This document shows positions 11,757 to 23,800 of a DNA stretch of 64,000 bases, piece by piece. Position 1 is the stretch's first letter; the number at the start of each line of letters is the position of its first letter. The notes beneath the pieces were generated by a model. It did no database searches. It was not told where the DNA came from and saw only the letters and a program-made list of their open reading frames with translations. This stretch comes from Anadara kagoshimensis (taxonomy: Eukaryota; Mollusca; Bivalvia; Arcoida; Arcidae): contig CM037869.1 in assembly GCA_021292105.1 (NCBI GenBank), positions 37,068,155 to 37,132,154 of the forward strand. Reading direction: 5' to 3'. The position numbers were made by a program, and so were the translations under genes.

Positions 11757-12050
11757 TACAAAGGCTGACCAATTTAACGGATATATCCGGCGTTTATGAC
11801 GGATTAATAATTGTACCATAAAAACGGATAAATGGACGGATAAAATGAAAAGGTCCAATTATAAATTAGACGGATTTTTTCCTATTTTGACGTGCTTTTT
11901 TAATTAAAAGTACTAAAAATTCGAACTTTTTGTATAGAAATGTACCAAAATCAAACACTTGACGATAAAAATACCTAAATGGCAACCTTACGCACTAAAA
12001 CGGATGTTCCGATCTGGACAAATAAATAAATTTGATTGGTCAGTCTGTAT
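11757..12050. mobile_element. MITE-like inverted-repeat element (GGCTGACCAATTTAA)
   Basis: Left AAAGGCTGACCAATTTAACG and right AAATTTGATTGGTCAGTCTG are imperfect inverted ends; the interior repeats ACGGAT. Single copy in the window. Confidence 0.5.
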
Positions 12051-12379
12051 TTATAGTTTTTCCTTTTCTCAACCCCTTAAGTGGGAGGTCGTGGGTTCGA
12101 ACACCGACCGGGTCTGACCCAAGACTTGATAGTGTGTAGAAATAGTTCTTCGCTTGCGGCACTCATTTTAAGTTCCCATCCGAAAGAACCGTGACTTTCA
12201 TTTCGTAATGCCGAGTGCTTGGCGAAGTTACCAATGTGAGATCCCTCCCCCACCCCCGAGTCATAATTAAATATCCCGATTCAAGGTTCCTGTGAGAGTT
12301 CTTCAGGTATCGTCCTCATTCATTAAACTTTCATGTAAATTTTTTTGAGAAATTAATTTTCAGAGAAATATCCAAAATT

Positions 12380-12538
12380 AAAGTCTATTCAAGGCCCACC
12401 TTCTTTTAAAGGCCAGTAGAATTGTATCCCAATTGTTCTTTATTCATATTATTTGAACCTGTATATAAAGACCACCTGCTCATAAAGACAACTTTTACCA
12501 GTTCCCGTGGGTGGCCTTTATAGACAGGTTTGACTGTA
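12380..12538. mobile_element. MITE family C fragment
   Basis: ATTGTTCTTTATTCATATTA and GACAGGTTTGACTG retained; the left end is rearranged. Preceded at about 12070-12240 by a scrambled tRNA-SINE remnant containing both orientations. Confidence 0.65.
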
Positions 12539-13024
12539 CTTTGTTTTGGTGAATATTAGACTTTTTCACTCAAATGTCAAAAACAAAACTTCAGTGGCGA
12601 TTCTCCATCTTTTCCATTAAAATTTTAATGTGACAAATTTATTTAGGATTTTTTAAATAGAGATCGCTTTAATGTAGTTTTTACAATAAATGCAATCATT
12701 ACGCCGGTGTTCTTTTTCTTTTTTTAATTATTATGATTATTTTTTTTTATCTTTATTTATTTTCATTCATAAACCTCATAGTCTGTCGTAAGATTTAGAC
12801 TAGATATTAACATTTAGAATTGAGTAATACATAATTTTGTTATTTATATCGCAGAGAACAGATCATTATGAAATTAAAAAAACAACAACAACAACATGGT
12901 TGTACTTTACAAGATTTACTTTACAAGGACCACATTAATTATAATTCTTAAAAAATATACCAGAGGAATAAAAAGAAAAGAGTACTCTTAAATCCATTAT
13001 GAATCTGGTCCCTGTGCATGATTT

Positions 13025-13056
13025 ACGTGTGTGTGTGTGGGGGGGGGGGGGGGGGC
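13025..13056. repeat. (GT)n then G17 homopolymer
   Basis: Short GTGTGTGT leads into an uninterrupted G run (about 13039-13055), able to form intermolecular G4. Likely length-unstable and error-prone in reads. A T run of about 34 lies at 15190-15223. Confidence 0.9.
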
Positions 13057-13929
13057 AAAATGGAAACGGACATAGGGTAGGAAAACAAAGCACACGGGCA
13101 TAAACAAAATTTCAAGAAACAACGCTATCCACCACGACAAAAAAAAAAAAAGCAAAACAAATTATCATTATTCAACTCGTACATCAGAATTGTGTAGACC
13201 CTGCCAGTGATAAATAATGTAAAATGCTTCATCAACACCTGAGATAGAATTGCTAAAACCATGGTTACCACAGGAGCCGCTTTAGTACATTAATTTTGTC
13301 GACCAGTTTGAGGTCAGTATTTGTTATGTTGACCTGGCCTCGGTTTCACAATCATTCTGTAGCTAAGATTTTCCTTAACTTAAATTTAGCAAAATTTGGT
13401 TATTTATTTTTGGAACTACTGGTAAATTTTTTGTCGAAACTAAATGTAAATGTTTTAATCTTGAGGTCATCTTAAAAATAACACCTTAAATTCCTGAATA
13501 TCTTAAAAAATCAACAAAATTATTAAGATTTGAAATTGTGCCATATTTCTTAGCTAAGGAGGGGGGCCTGATTATCAAATTCTTGCTTGAGACTTAAATA
13601 TATTTGGTGGCAAATATAGTGGCACCATGTTTGAGGCTTTTGGTAATAGCTTGGTCCTCACAATGCCCAACATAACGCAGGTTGCCCTCAAATCCAGTCT
13701 ACAAATATTTTGTTATATCTTTACATCTTGTTAATAATCCCAAAGAAATAAAGTTCATCGTGACACGTAATGTTGATCGAGTGGTCCAACATAGAAAAAA
13801 ATGGACCGGTCAACATTTGAAATACTGACGTGGAGTGTTTTATTTATTTATTTATTTATTTATTTATAGAAAGAGTTATGTATAAAGGTATAACCAAAAA
13901 AATTCTGTTATATGATACTGGTATAAAAT

Positions 13930-15020
13930 GTCGACAGCTTACACTGTAACAATCGAATAAAGGTAGTAGGCGCTTTCTTGGACGCCACAACTAGACACCA
14001 TATTTGAGAGTCGTCAAATGCCGAGAGCTTACACTGTTACAATCAGAGATAGGTAGGCGCCTTCTTGGACGCCACAACTAGACACCATTTTTCAGAGTTG
14101 TCAAATGCCGAGAAGTTACACTGTTACAGTCAAAGATAGGTAGACGCCTTCTTGGTTGTCACAACTAGACACCATTTTTTCAGAGTCGTCAAATGTTGAG
14201 AGGTTACACTGTTACAATCAAAAATAGGCAGACGCCCTCTTGAACGCCACAACTAGACACCATTTTTTCAGAGTCGTCAAATGTTGAGAGGTTACACTGT
14301 TACAATCAAAGATAGGCAGACGCCTTCTTGGACGCCACAACTAGACACCATTTTTCAGAGTCGTCAAATGCCGAGAAGTTACACTGTTACAATCAAAGAT
14401 AGGTAGGCGCCTTCTTGGTTGTCACAACAAGACACCATTTTCAGAGTCGTCAAATGTCGAGAGCTTACATTGTTACAATACACCCTTTTTCAGAGTCGTC
14501 AAATGTTGAGAGCCTACACTGTTACAATCAAAGAGAGGTAGACGCCTTCTTGGTTATCACAACAAGACACCATTTTCAGAGTCGTCAAATGTCGAGAGCT
14601 TATATTGTTACAATACACCGTTTTTCAGAGTCGTCAAATGACGACAGCTTACACTGTTACAATCAAAGATAGGTAGACGCCCTCTTGGACGCCACAACTA
14701 GACACAATTTTTTCAGAGTCGTTAAATGTCTAGAGCTTGTACACTGTTACTATCAAAGATAGGTTGGTGCTTTCTTGGACACCACAACTAGACATCCTTT
14801 TTCAGAGTCGTCCAATGTCGGGTCGTCAAATGTCGACAGCTTACACTGTTACAATCAAAGATATGCAGAAGCCCTCTTGGACGCCACAACTAGACACCAT
14901 TTTCAGAGTCAACAAATGTCGAGAGCTTACAGAGAGGTAGACGCCTTCTTGGATGTCACAACTAGACACCATTTTCAGAGTCGACAAATGTCAAGAGCTT
15001 GTACACTGGTACAATCTACC
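13930..15020. repeat. Satellite array, ~88-bp unit, about 11-12 copies
   Basis: Units share AGCTTACACTGTTACAATC, GGACGCCACAACTAGACACC and CAGAGTCGTCAAATG. Spacing of TCGTCAAATG starts (14011, 14098, 14186, about 14275) is 87-88 bp. Later units are shortened or scrambled. Small ORFs through it are by-products of the repeat. Confidence 0.88.
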
Positions 15021-15186
15021 ACAGTGGTTAAGAGACGTCATTAGAGTGTGTACATTTGTCATTCAGTGAGTATGGTTTACTTTCTGACAATTTAATAAAT
15101 GTCCATTTTCGACCTTTAAATCGTTAGTAGAACTTCATTTTATATAATTTTAGAAAAGCCTTGCCAATCTAAGCTTCTAAAAACGT

Positions 15187-15224
<38 letters not shown>

Positions 15225-16939
15225 GCGGGTGGGGGGATACATATAAATGCTTTTTCATGTTAATTAATTTTTTTCTAAAAAAAACCCCGGACTATTCAAA
15301 TTTCGGTAACTATGGTTGCATAAATCCAATATCGCCTCCATTGTAACTTGAAGGCTAAAAAATCTTATGTATTTGAAACTGAAAAACAAAAAACAACTTG
15401 TGTTTGGCAACTAACAATACAACTAAGATCGCGAAGAAATAATTTACTGCTAAGTAACCAGTATGTGATAGAAACAGCAAAACAAGACAAGACCAGAAGA
15501 AACACGTAGGATCCGACTGACTAAAAAATTCGACTTTGGACGATCATTACAGTAATAGTCCAGTGATGGGATTATAGTTCTATTATGATTATTACCGGGG
15601 TATACAAACGCCACTTTCATGGAACTAGCTTAAAAACCATCTAAAAAAATCTTGACTAAGCATAAACAATATTTTTTTTAATATGCCAGGATTGCCCTGG
15701 ATATATTTGACGTCTCATAGTTCCATGTTCCTTTCACACAATCTTGATTACACACGTGACGGGTGTAGCTAGCTAAACAGGCTTACCCTTCCGGAGCACC
15801 CCGGGCCTCACTTCCCTGGTGGAAGTTCACGTGTCTAACCTAACTTGACAGTTCCAAAGTTTTTACTTTGCTTCTGGGTTGTGATTCGGACGTGGATTAG
15901 TATGTTTGTTTTTGATTAATTAAATATAGTAAAAGTACTACATGACACTGGGTACATTGTGGTTAATTATAAGGAATCGTAATTTTACTGGTCCAAGGTT
16001 TATATTATAATGTTTAGTAACTTCAAGTTTCTGTTAAATTTTAAAACAAGAAATAAAGATAAAAACACTGCAAAATTACCAAATATAAGCCTGTACATAG
16101 ATATATATTTCATGGTCCACTAAAAAATCTGTCCCAAAAATGGATATAAAATCCATTGGGTACCAACAGTGCAGGGTACGAAATTACCGGCATTTCCTGT
16201 ATAATTTTGTGTTGAATATTCAATTAAATTCGAGTTTAACATCTGATTTATAAATGTAAGGATATCAATTAGTGTATAAATATTTAAATTTCATTGTAAC
16301 AGTTTTATTTATGCTCAATTTGAATTTTCAATAATGAAAAGTATAGATTTTCCGGAGTCATTGCTGTTGCGTTTTCCAGTTTTGCTCTACGAAATTCGTC
16401 ATGACTTCCGCCTAAAATGGAAAGCGCCTTTATCTGGAAGAAAAACTAGATGAAATTTGTTCCTATTTTGCCTGAAAGAAGTGTAATTTGATTAAGATAT
16501 ATTCATTTTCTGATAAAGAATTTATTTGTGTTCAGATTTACGTAAGTATTTTTTCTTGAAGTACTTCAAAGTGTTGAAAGTCGACAGAAATGGTCGAATG
16601 AATTATTTTTCTATGACCGCCAAAAGTTGTGACGAAACAAGGAAAATCTGTTTTGCATACTACAAATGAAAATTGCAAGCTTTATTGATGTATATATTTT
16701 TAATGAGACTGACTTGTCAAAGGCAAATGCTTATTAAAAATATTATAATAATTAATGATGCAAACAGACTCCAGATTTGGCATCATGCATTCATGAGCAC
16801 ATGATTGTGTAACAGGAAAGGGAAAATGCACCTGCAAAACTGGGTTCGAAACTAATACTACCGGAATGCTACCCTATCTGACACATTCCTCCCAAATGTT
16901 ACATAAAGTGATAGAAATGCAACAGCCAAACTTGGACTC

Positions 16940-17266
16940 GAGTAAATTTTATGATGTTTAACATCCAAGTCAAGAATATGTCACTTATATCGAGATATTG
17001 CCAGATGTAGGTTAAGGTGCAGAAATTTTGCCTGTGCATTGTGCTGGTGGCATTATACAGTAGGGTTCTTTATCGTGCCTCACCTACTGTGACACAGGAC
17101 CACTTTTATTTTAAGTTCCTGTCCAAAAGAACTGTGACTTTCATTTTGTAATGCTTGGCGAAAGAACAGACAGTCAGTAGTCACTGCCCATTTTCAAGTC
17201 TTGGGTCAGACCCAGTTAGGATTCAAACCCATGACCTCCCATTTACGCATTGAGCACTCTACTCAG
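16940..17266 (-). mobile_element. tRNA-SINE copy, diverged
   Basis: Body motifs ATGTTTAACATCCAAGTCAA and TTTTGCCTGTGCATTGTGCT; the tRNA head is degraded (CGCATTGAGCACTCTACTCA). Confidence 0.7.
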
Positions 17267-19012
17267 GGTTTTACACAACTTTTCAAAAATGTGGGTTTTT
17301 TTGGACTCCAATGAAAAGATAAATGGGGTCCAAAGCTACAAATGTGGGTCCCATAGCTGAATTGAATTTAAAAGTATTAATTATATAATTATGGTTATAT
17401 ATAGTCCTGGTGTCATGATAATGTTGAATTCTGAAAATTGTTACAACTGACTGAATACATTTTTTTCTGAGGCACGGATGCATGAATCACATGCCATCAC
17501 GTTCTTTTGTGCAGTGTATTTCAGCCATGGATACCGCGATTAAACCATGCTGTTCAAAACCCTCGGTCTAATTAAGATGTCAAGTCATACAAGACTGACT
17601 ATGCAGGTTCTGAATCGGGTATCTTTGGTTCTTTTTCTTTAGGTGTTTAGTTAAGAAAATCGCCATTATGACAGTATATGCAAGTTACAGTTGTCAGAGA
17701 GTGAGAGACATCGGCATCACGTGTCTAACCGATTCGATACAAATACGAGTATGCCGGAAATTTATGGATACTATTTTTACACACCGACCATATTTTATAG
17801 TACGCTGGGGAATTCCAACAATTAGAAAGTTTTCGAAAAATCTTCGTCTATTAACATAATTTTCAAACACGTTTTCTAAGTTCATTCAAATTTGTTAACA
17901 GAATTTTTGTGTCCTTTTGGATGCATGTGATATTTTTTTGCGTCCGACATAATTTATTTTGCTTAAAAAATGCAGAATTGCACGTCCCATAAAACCCTGT
18001 CTACTAAATGAGCTACCACAGTGGTTCAAACTGGGATTCTTTCCAATAGTATCAAAATGGTGTACCGAATCATGGCCTCCACAGTTGCCTTACTTGCCTA
18101 TAGCAGTTTCTGTATGCTATGTTTCCATTCCTGGTAGCCAAAATCGCCATTGGGTACTAATTTCTGAGGAATTCTTTCAAAAAATAACCTATTTAGCAAA
18201 TTTGTGAAAAAATACTCTAAAAAGGACTATATTTTTACAAATTTTGGAAATTTGGCTACTAATTATTTTAAATCTATGGAAACATAGGTATGGTGTAGGT
18301 GAACACTGCGAAACAATACAACTAGCATATTGCATTGCTGTTTTGTTTGTGATCTATATAGCAACCCTTTCAACAGAGTTTAAAGTAGCCGACAAGTTTT
18401 TCTGGAGTAAACAGCAAATTCAGTTGTAACTCTATATAAATGTAATACTGATGAATGAAAGTAGGCACCAGACAATGGGTATTAATACCAAAGTAGACGA
18501 CAGGTTTTGCTGGTTGCTGGCTTCTATTGAAACCGCTGATATAGCACAAACTATTTCTTTTGTACTTTCTCTATGTTGTTTCTCTTTTCTCCAAATTTAA
18601 GATATTCTACAATGCAGACTACAAAAGCCTCTTATAGGATTCCACAGTTTTCAAGTAACAAGTTGCCAAATTTCAAAAAAAAAAAATTGAAAAATTCAGA
18701 ACTATGAACTTTTAATTATTTCATAGCAAACGTCAAAATTATTTTTTAAAAGAATTTCTTAAGGATTAGTAGCCATTGGATTTTGGTTACCAGGAATAGA
18801 ATTGATCAACCACCTCGATAATTATCTGTTACTTTCACTCATTCAATCATCATGATACAAATGAGTTAGTAATTACTAATAGATCTATATTTTTTATATA
18901 TACCTTTTCTTTTGTAGGATCCAGAATTATAGATGGATGTTGCCGGGGTAACAGAAATAACCCTGAAACAGGATGTTTTAAATATAGTAAGTATAAATAA
19001 ACATGGATGTAT

Positions 19013-19786
19013 AAATTAAATGAAGGAGTGTTGTCGCCTTGCCGAGAGTCTGTCATTTATTCCATTAGGTTTTAGCGTTTTGAGTTTGAGGATCCAGTAG
19101 TCCTCGCTATCGTCCCTGTGTTTTTGGGAGACCGTGTTATCTGGGTCACTAAATAGTACTTGTATGATCTCAAAGATCACATGATCGAGACTGTGGTCCT
19201 TCAAATTGAAGTGCCTGCCAGTTGGTTCGTCTAAGTTTTTTAGAATGTATCGGGTGTGTTCGTACATTCTCTCCCGAAATGGTCTCTTCGTTTGGCCAAC
19301 ATATTGTTTACGACACTTAGAGCAAGAGATGAGGTAAATAACATTTCTTGTCTCACAGTCGCCTATGAAGTTTTTGATGTATTTATTTCCAGTGTGGTTA
19401 GACTTAAATTGCTTTTTAAGTGTGATCTTTGCGCAGTATTGGCAATTAGATCTGCTGCAAGGTACGATTTGGTTTTTTAAGACCTTGCCTTGTTTTCCCG
19501 GGTTATTGTCTGGGTGAATAAAGTTCGCCCTAACCAATAAGTCACCAATGTTCTTATTTCTCCTATAGGCAAAGATTGGTTCGTGTTTGAACACTTCTCT
19601 ACATATCCGGCAAAAAATCTAGTATAAAAGAAGGACACTAAGTCCAAATTATCATTGCCTCTGATGAAGGATTACTAAAATCCGAAACCGGTCAGGCTAT
19701 TATCCAACAGTTCACGTAACACAGCATACGTCTGCCCCATAGCGTGTATCAGGTGGACCAACCTAGTTGGTACCATCCCTTATCTT
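19013..19786 (-). mobile_element. Penelope-like retroelement fragment (GIY-YIG end) with 16-bp target duplication
   Basis: Minus-strand ORF 19016-19594 encodes a C-terminal piece with a Cys cluster (CSRSNCQYC), then IYLISCSKCRKQYVGQTKRP and RMYEH, the GIY-YIG endonuclease signature of Penelope-like elements. The reverse transcriptase is absent (5'-truncated). The segment is flanked by identical ATAAACATGGATGTAT at 18997-19012 and 19787-19802. The element's 3' end falls almost at the stop codon. A hammerhead-like motif lies in its right part on the opposite strand, consistent with an inverted terminal (pLTR) segment. Confidence 0.85.
19657..19697 (+). ncRNA. Hammerhead-ribozyme-like motif in the Penelope-like element
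   Basis: GCCT, CTGATGA, helix II GGATT/AATCC with loop ACTAA, GAAAC, then GGTC and AGGC. Stem I is GCCT/AGGC and a very short stem III gives GTC at the cleavage position, as in the minimal hammerheads known from Penelope-like elements. One extra A sits between CTGATGA and helix II, which may weaken activity. Confidence 0.6.
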
Positions 19787-19965
19787 ATAAACATGGATGT
19801 ATGTTGTTTACTGTCTGTCTAGATGGCAGTGGATTTTGCAAAAAATAAATTTCCTAGCAGAATTTTAATTAACTTTAATGGACTTGCTTTGGCTTACCGG
19901 TAGTTGTAATCTTCTAATAGTTATACTATAGAATACCCTAGAATACGGTATCCATGAATAAAGAG

Positions 19966-20200
19966 TACTGTATAATGCTTATATTTTGCTGTGGTTTTAT
20001 TTTCGCTATATTCGCGGTCAAGTGTATTTCCGCGAAAATTAAACCACCGTGAATAGACACTTGTGTTACCACCCCATTAATCTTCCTAAGAGTCGTTTTC
20101 CTTTAATCAGATAAGACCGCGAAAATATGACACTGTGAATACACTAGTCATCATCACACCACGTAAATTTGACACCGTGAAAATAAAGCAATATACAGTA
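19966..20200. mobile_element. MITE family F (TACTGTA, CGCGAAAAT)
   Basis: Ends TACTGTATAA and TATACAGTA, with inner inverted TTTTATTTTCGC and GAAAATAAAGC. Copies at 54474-54705 and 60094-60307 share the CGCGAAAAT sub-ends. Confidence 0.7.
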
Positions 20201-20448
20201 TTGTTGTTATGTATTTACCTTATTCTCATTATGTAAACTTAGTGGAAGTAGGCAGCAAATTTAATCCAAATCCAAACAAGTACTGTTGTCTCGCTGGCTT
20301 TATTGAAACCACTGTACATCGTTAAAGGTAGTTTTTGTTTTCAACAATAAGGTAAATTCTCTTGGCCAGTAACAAGTTTGGATAAATTTCTCAAGAGCTA
20401 TCAGTCGAATGTTCCCGACTGGTATGGTACATGGTATTTAAGCTTAAG

Positions 20449-20690
20449 AGTTGAGTTGAGTAATGGTGTTTAACATCCCAGTCAAGAATATTTCACTTAT
20501 ATTTAGACATCACCAGTTATATGCGAAGGTACAAAAATTTTGCCTGTGAGTTTAGCTTATGGCGTTATACAGCATGATCTGTATCGTGCCAAGCCCACCG
20601 TGACACGGGACCTCGTTTATTTAAAGTTCCCATCCAAAAGAACCACGACTTTTATTTTGTAATGCCGAGTGCTTGGCAAAAGAACATTTA
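20449..20690 (-). mobile_element. tRNA-SINE fragment without tRNA head
   Basis: Tail and body from GAGTTGAGTTGAGTAATGG to AGTGCTTGGC; the head is missing. Lies just 5' of the recognised exon of the plus-strand zinc-finger gene. Confidence 0.7.
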
Positions 20691-20810
20691 CGCTTTTGAT
20701 GTTTGAATTATGTTTTCAATGGCCTGCTCATAAAATATGGGTTTATGCCTTTGATGTTTATGTTCTGTTCTTCTAAATTTTAAATAATGATACATCAATC
20801 TTACTTTCAG

Positions 20811-23800
20811 TGTAAAAGGCTATCTGGTCTTGGAGAAGAATGTTTTTTCTTGTGTGCCAACATCAAAGAAAAGACGTCCAATTTTATGGGGTCATCGATT
20901 GGTCAAGATTTTTTGTCCAGTAGACTGGACATTGTTGAACAGTTCTATCAGTATTGTATAGGTATGTATGTACTGCTAGCCTATAAAATATAGTCATTTT
21001 TATACCCCAATACAATACTTTTGATAACCAGGAGGTAAGTTGACGTCAAGAATATTTCACTTATATTGAGATGTTGCCAGCTATTGGCAAAGGTGCAGAA
21101 ATTTTGCCTCCATGTTGCACTAATAGCATTATACTACAACAGGGTTCTTTATCGTGACATGGAACCTCATTTATTATAAGTTTCCATCTGAAAGAACTGA
21201 CTCATTTCATAATGCCAAGTGCTGGATGAAAGAACAGCCACTACCTACTCTCAAGTCTTGGGTCAAACCCATGACTTCCTACTTAGAGGTGAGCACTGTA
21301 CCAACTGAACTACCGCAGTGGTTGAATAACTAGGGCTACAATTGATACATTTAAGTCAGGACACAATACATATCGTGTATCATGAAACATCGTGGTTCCC
21401 ACATGTCAGGAAAAAGTCGGTGAATTTTAATATTTTTTTTCAAGGTCAGGGAATTGTCAGGGAATTTTGTGTTTCTTTACCTAGAATTGTGACCCCTTTA
21501 AAAATTAAGTCATGCTTTTTCTTGTTCAGTCTACTCTTTTCCCACACTGCCGAACAGAAGAGGATATATTATTGACTAGAGCCTTAGATTAAGTTTCCCT
21601 TTCATGTGGTACTATTTGAATATTTTATGTCTCTTGATACTTTGCCATCATTGTCAACAGTTTACATGTAATGGCTAAAATGTAAATGGAAGTATCTTGC
21701 TGTGCCTAGCTGGATTCTTGTTTGAAGTGCATTAGAATGTCAGGGATAAGTGAGATTCTGTCAGGAAAATTTTGGAGATTTTTTAATGAAGTCAAGTGTG
21801 GGAACCATGTTCATGTACACGTGTATCATGATACACTTTTACCTTTAAAAAGCAAAAATGAAAAGCAATATTACCGTAACTTAAAAATTAAAAATAAATA
21901 CAGTCCAACCTGCCTTAAAGGCATATAAGGTCATCTACTTATAAAAGCCGGTAAAATTGTATCCCAATTGTTCTTTATTCATATTATTTGAACCTGTATA
22001 TAAAGACCACCTGCCCATACAGACCAATTTTACTGGTTCCCTTGGGTGACCTTTATAAAAAGGTTTGACTGTACTAAAAGCCTTATAAGCCAAAAAGGGT
22101 TCGTATTTTAGACTTGAATCCGTACTTTTGTTTGCCTAAAATTACTACCGAAAAAAGGTAGTTTCCCCTGGAGACATTTGACTCATTCTCCTAAATTTGA
22201 CCACAAAAATTCCCAAATACATTAAGAGCGATATACTTGCAAATTAAATCTACCGGTAGTTGTCCTTGCCCACAAAATATTGGGTAATATCACAATATAA
22301 CAGTTTTGTAATGAGGATCCTGAGCTATTGCAAGCATGCCATTATGCAGTTTACTGTATTTCAGGACTTCAAATCTTCCCAATTTAAAAGGCAGAAGGTA
22401 GTTTTAAAAAATGCAAAAAAAAAAAAAAAAAAATCACTTTAAATGTTGATGGGCTGCCTCTGAAGTTTGATCTCTTCACTTTAACTATGTTGTTTGGGTT
22501 TCCAAATTACCCGAATTAAGTACACAATTAAACTTAAGAGTGAAAAACGAATGGTAAATCTGGGTTTGGCGTACTAGAACGTGACTTTGTCAATTCATGA
22601 ACCGAACCATCTTAAAGATAACTGCAATACACAGTCAAACACTTACCGGTAACAGTATATCGTTAAGTCCTTATACATGTAGTAGCAAAGCATTTTGTGG
22701 TACCCTGTTGATTTCTTTGACATGTGTCTGTCTGTTTATCATACAATTATTAGAGTGAGTTGAGTCAAGAAATGGGGGTTTATGTCCAAGTCAAGAATAT
22801 TTCACTTATATGGAGAAGTCGCCAGCTGTATACTAACGTGTAGAAATTTTGCCTGTGCATTGGGCATATTGCATTATTCAGCAGGGTTCTTATACAGCTT
22901 ACCATGACACATGACCTCATTCCCATCCGAAAGAACCATGACTTTCATAATGCTGAGTAGAGTGGAGTAAGGGTGGAGTAATGGTGTTTAACATCCTAAT
23001 TAAGATTCTTAAACTAATATCAATCCAGTCAGTTCTTTGATTTTAAAAAAAAAAAAATTTTTTGTCTTTCAGAAAAACAGAAGATTCAGACGGTTGATTT
23101 ACAGTCGGTCATTGAAATAGCAAATACTTTAAACCAGGATGGCACTGTTGTCTTGGAGAATGGGGACAGTATTGTGCAGCAAGTTGCGGAGGCAGCACAG
23201 TCTGGTGTGATAACCGATCCTGCTGCGGTTCAAGCCACAGAGGTTGCCACAACTGTAGTGGATACGTCTAACTCGGTACAGTCTCAGACAGCATACAGTA
23301 CTGATGGGGATAACTATTATGTGTTGGACGTTCAAACAGAGGACGATGGCGGTGATGAAGAAGTCGTTGTTGAAGGTATCATGGAAAATGGCCAAATACA
23401 GATCAAGCTGGAAAATAAGAAAACTGTGGACGGCAGCTTCATTAAAGAGGAAGGGGTTTATAAATGCAATGAATGTCCCAGAGTCTTCAAGAAGCGAAGT
23501 CTATTGGCAAATCATGCTTGGGTTCACACGGGCGTGAAAGCTTACGAATGTCCCACCTGTGGTAAAAAATATTCAAATTTTCTGACCCTCAAAAAGCATG
23601 TTGGACTCCATACAGAGACCCATGGTTTCAAATGTGACTCGTGTGAGAAAAGTTTTTACACCATCACAAAATTGATGGTTCATAAACGGACACACACGGG
23701 TGAAAAACCATTTCCTTGTCATGTGTGTGGCAAAAGTTTTGTCACAAATACAGTGCGTAAAGCTCACTTGGCAATACATTCGGAGTTACGCCCATTTAAA

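Larger units (their letters stand above)
10156..18996. other. Intergenic or long-intron block with no supported exon
   Basis: Apart from the listed repeats (foldback, MITEs, TTTA tract, 88-bp satellite, SINE at 16.9 kb) no host exon is convincing. A 41-codon ATG frame at 11339-11464 encodes a Leu-rich, signal-peptide-like start (see findings). If the plus-strand zinc-finger gene has 5' exons, they lie here or at 19.8-20.8 kb. Confidence 0.5.

Noticed and set aside
14415-15044. Several ORFs rich in TTRHHFQSRQMSRA
   Set aside because: Readings through the 88-bp satellite.
23129-23395. 88-codon minus-strand frame at the start of the zinc-finger exon
   Set aside because: Antisense shadow of coding sequence.
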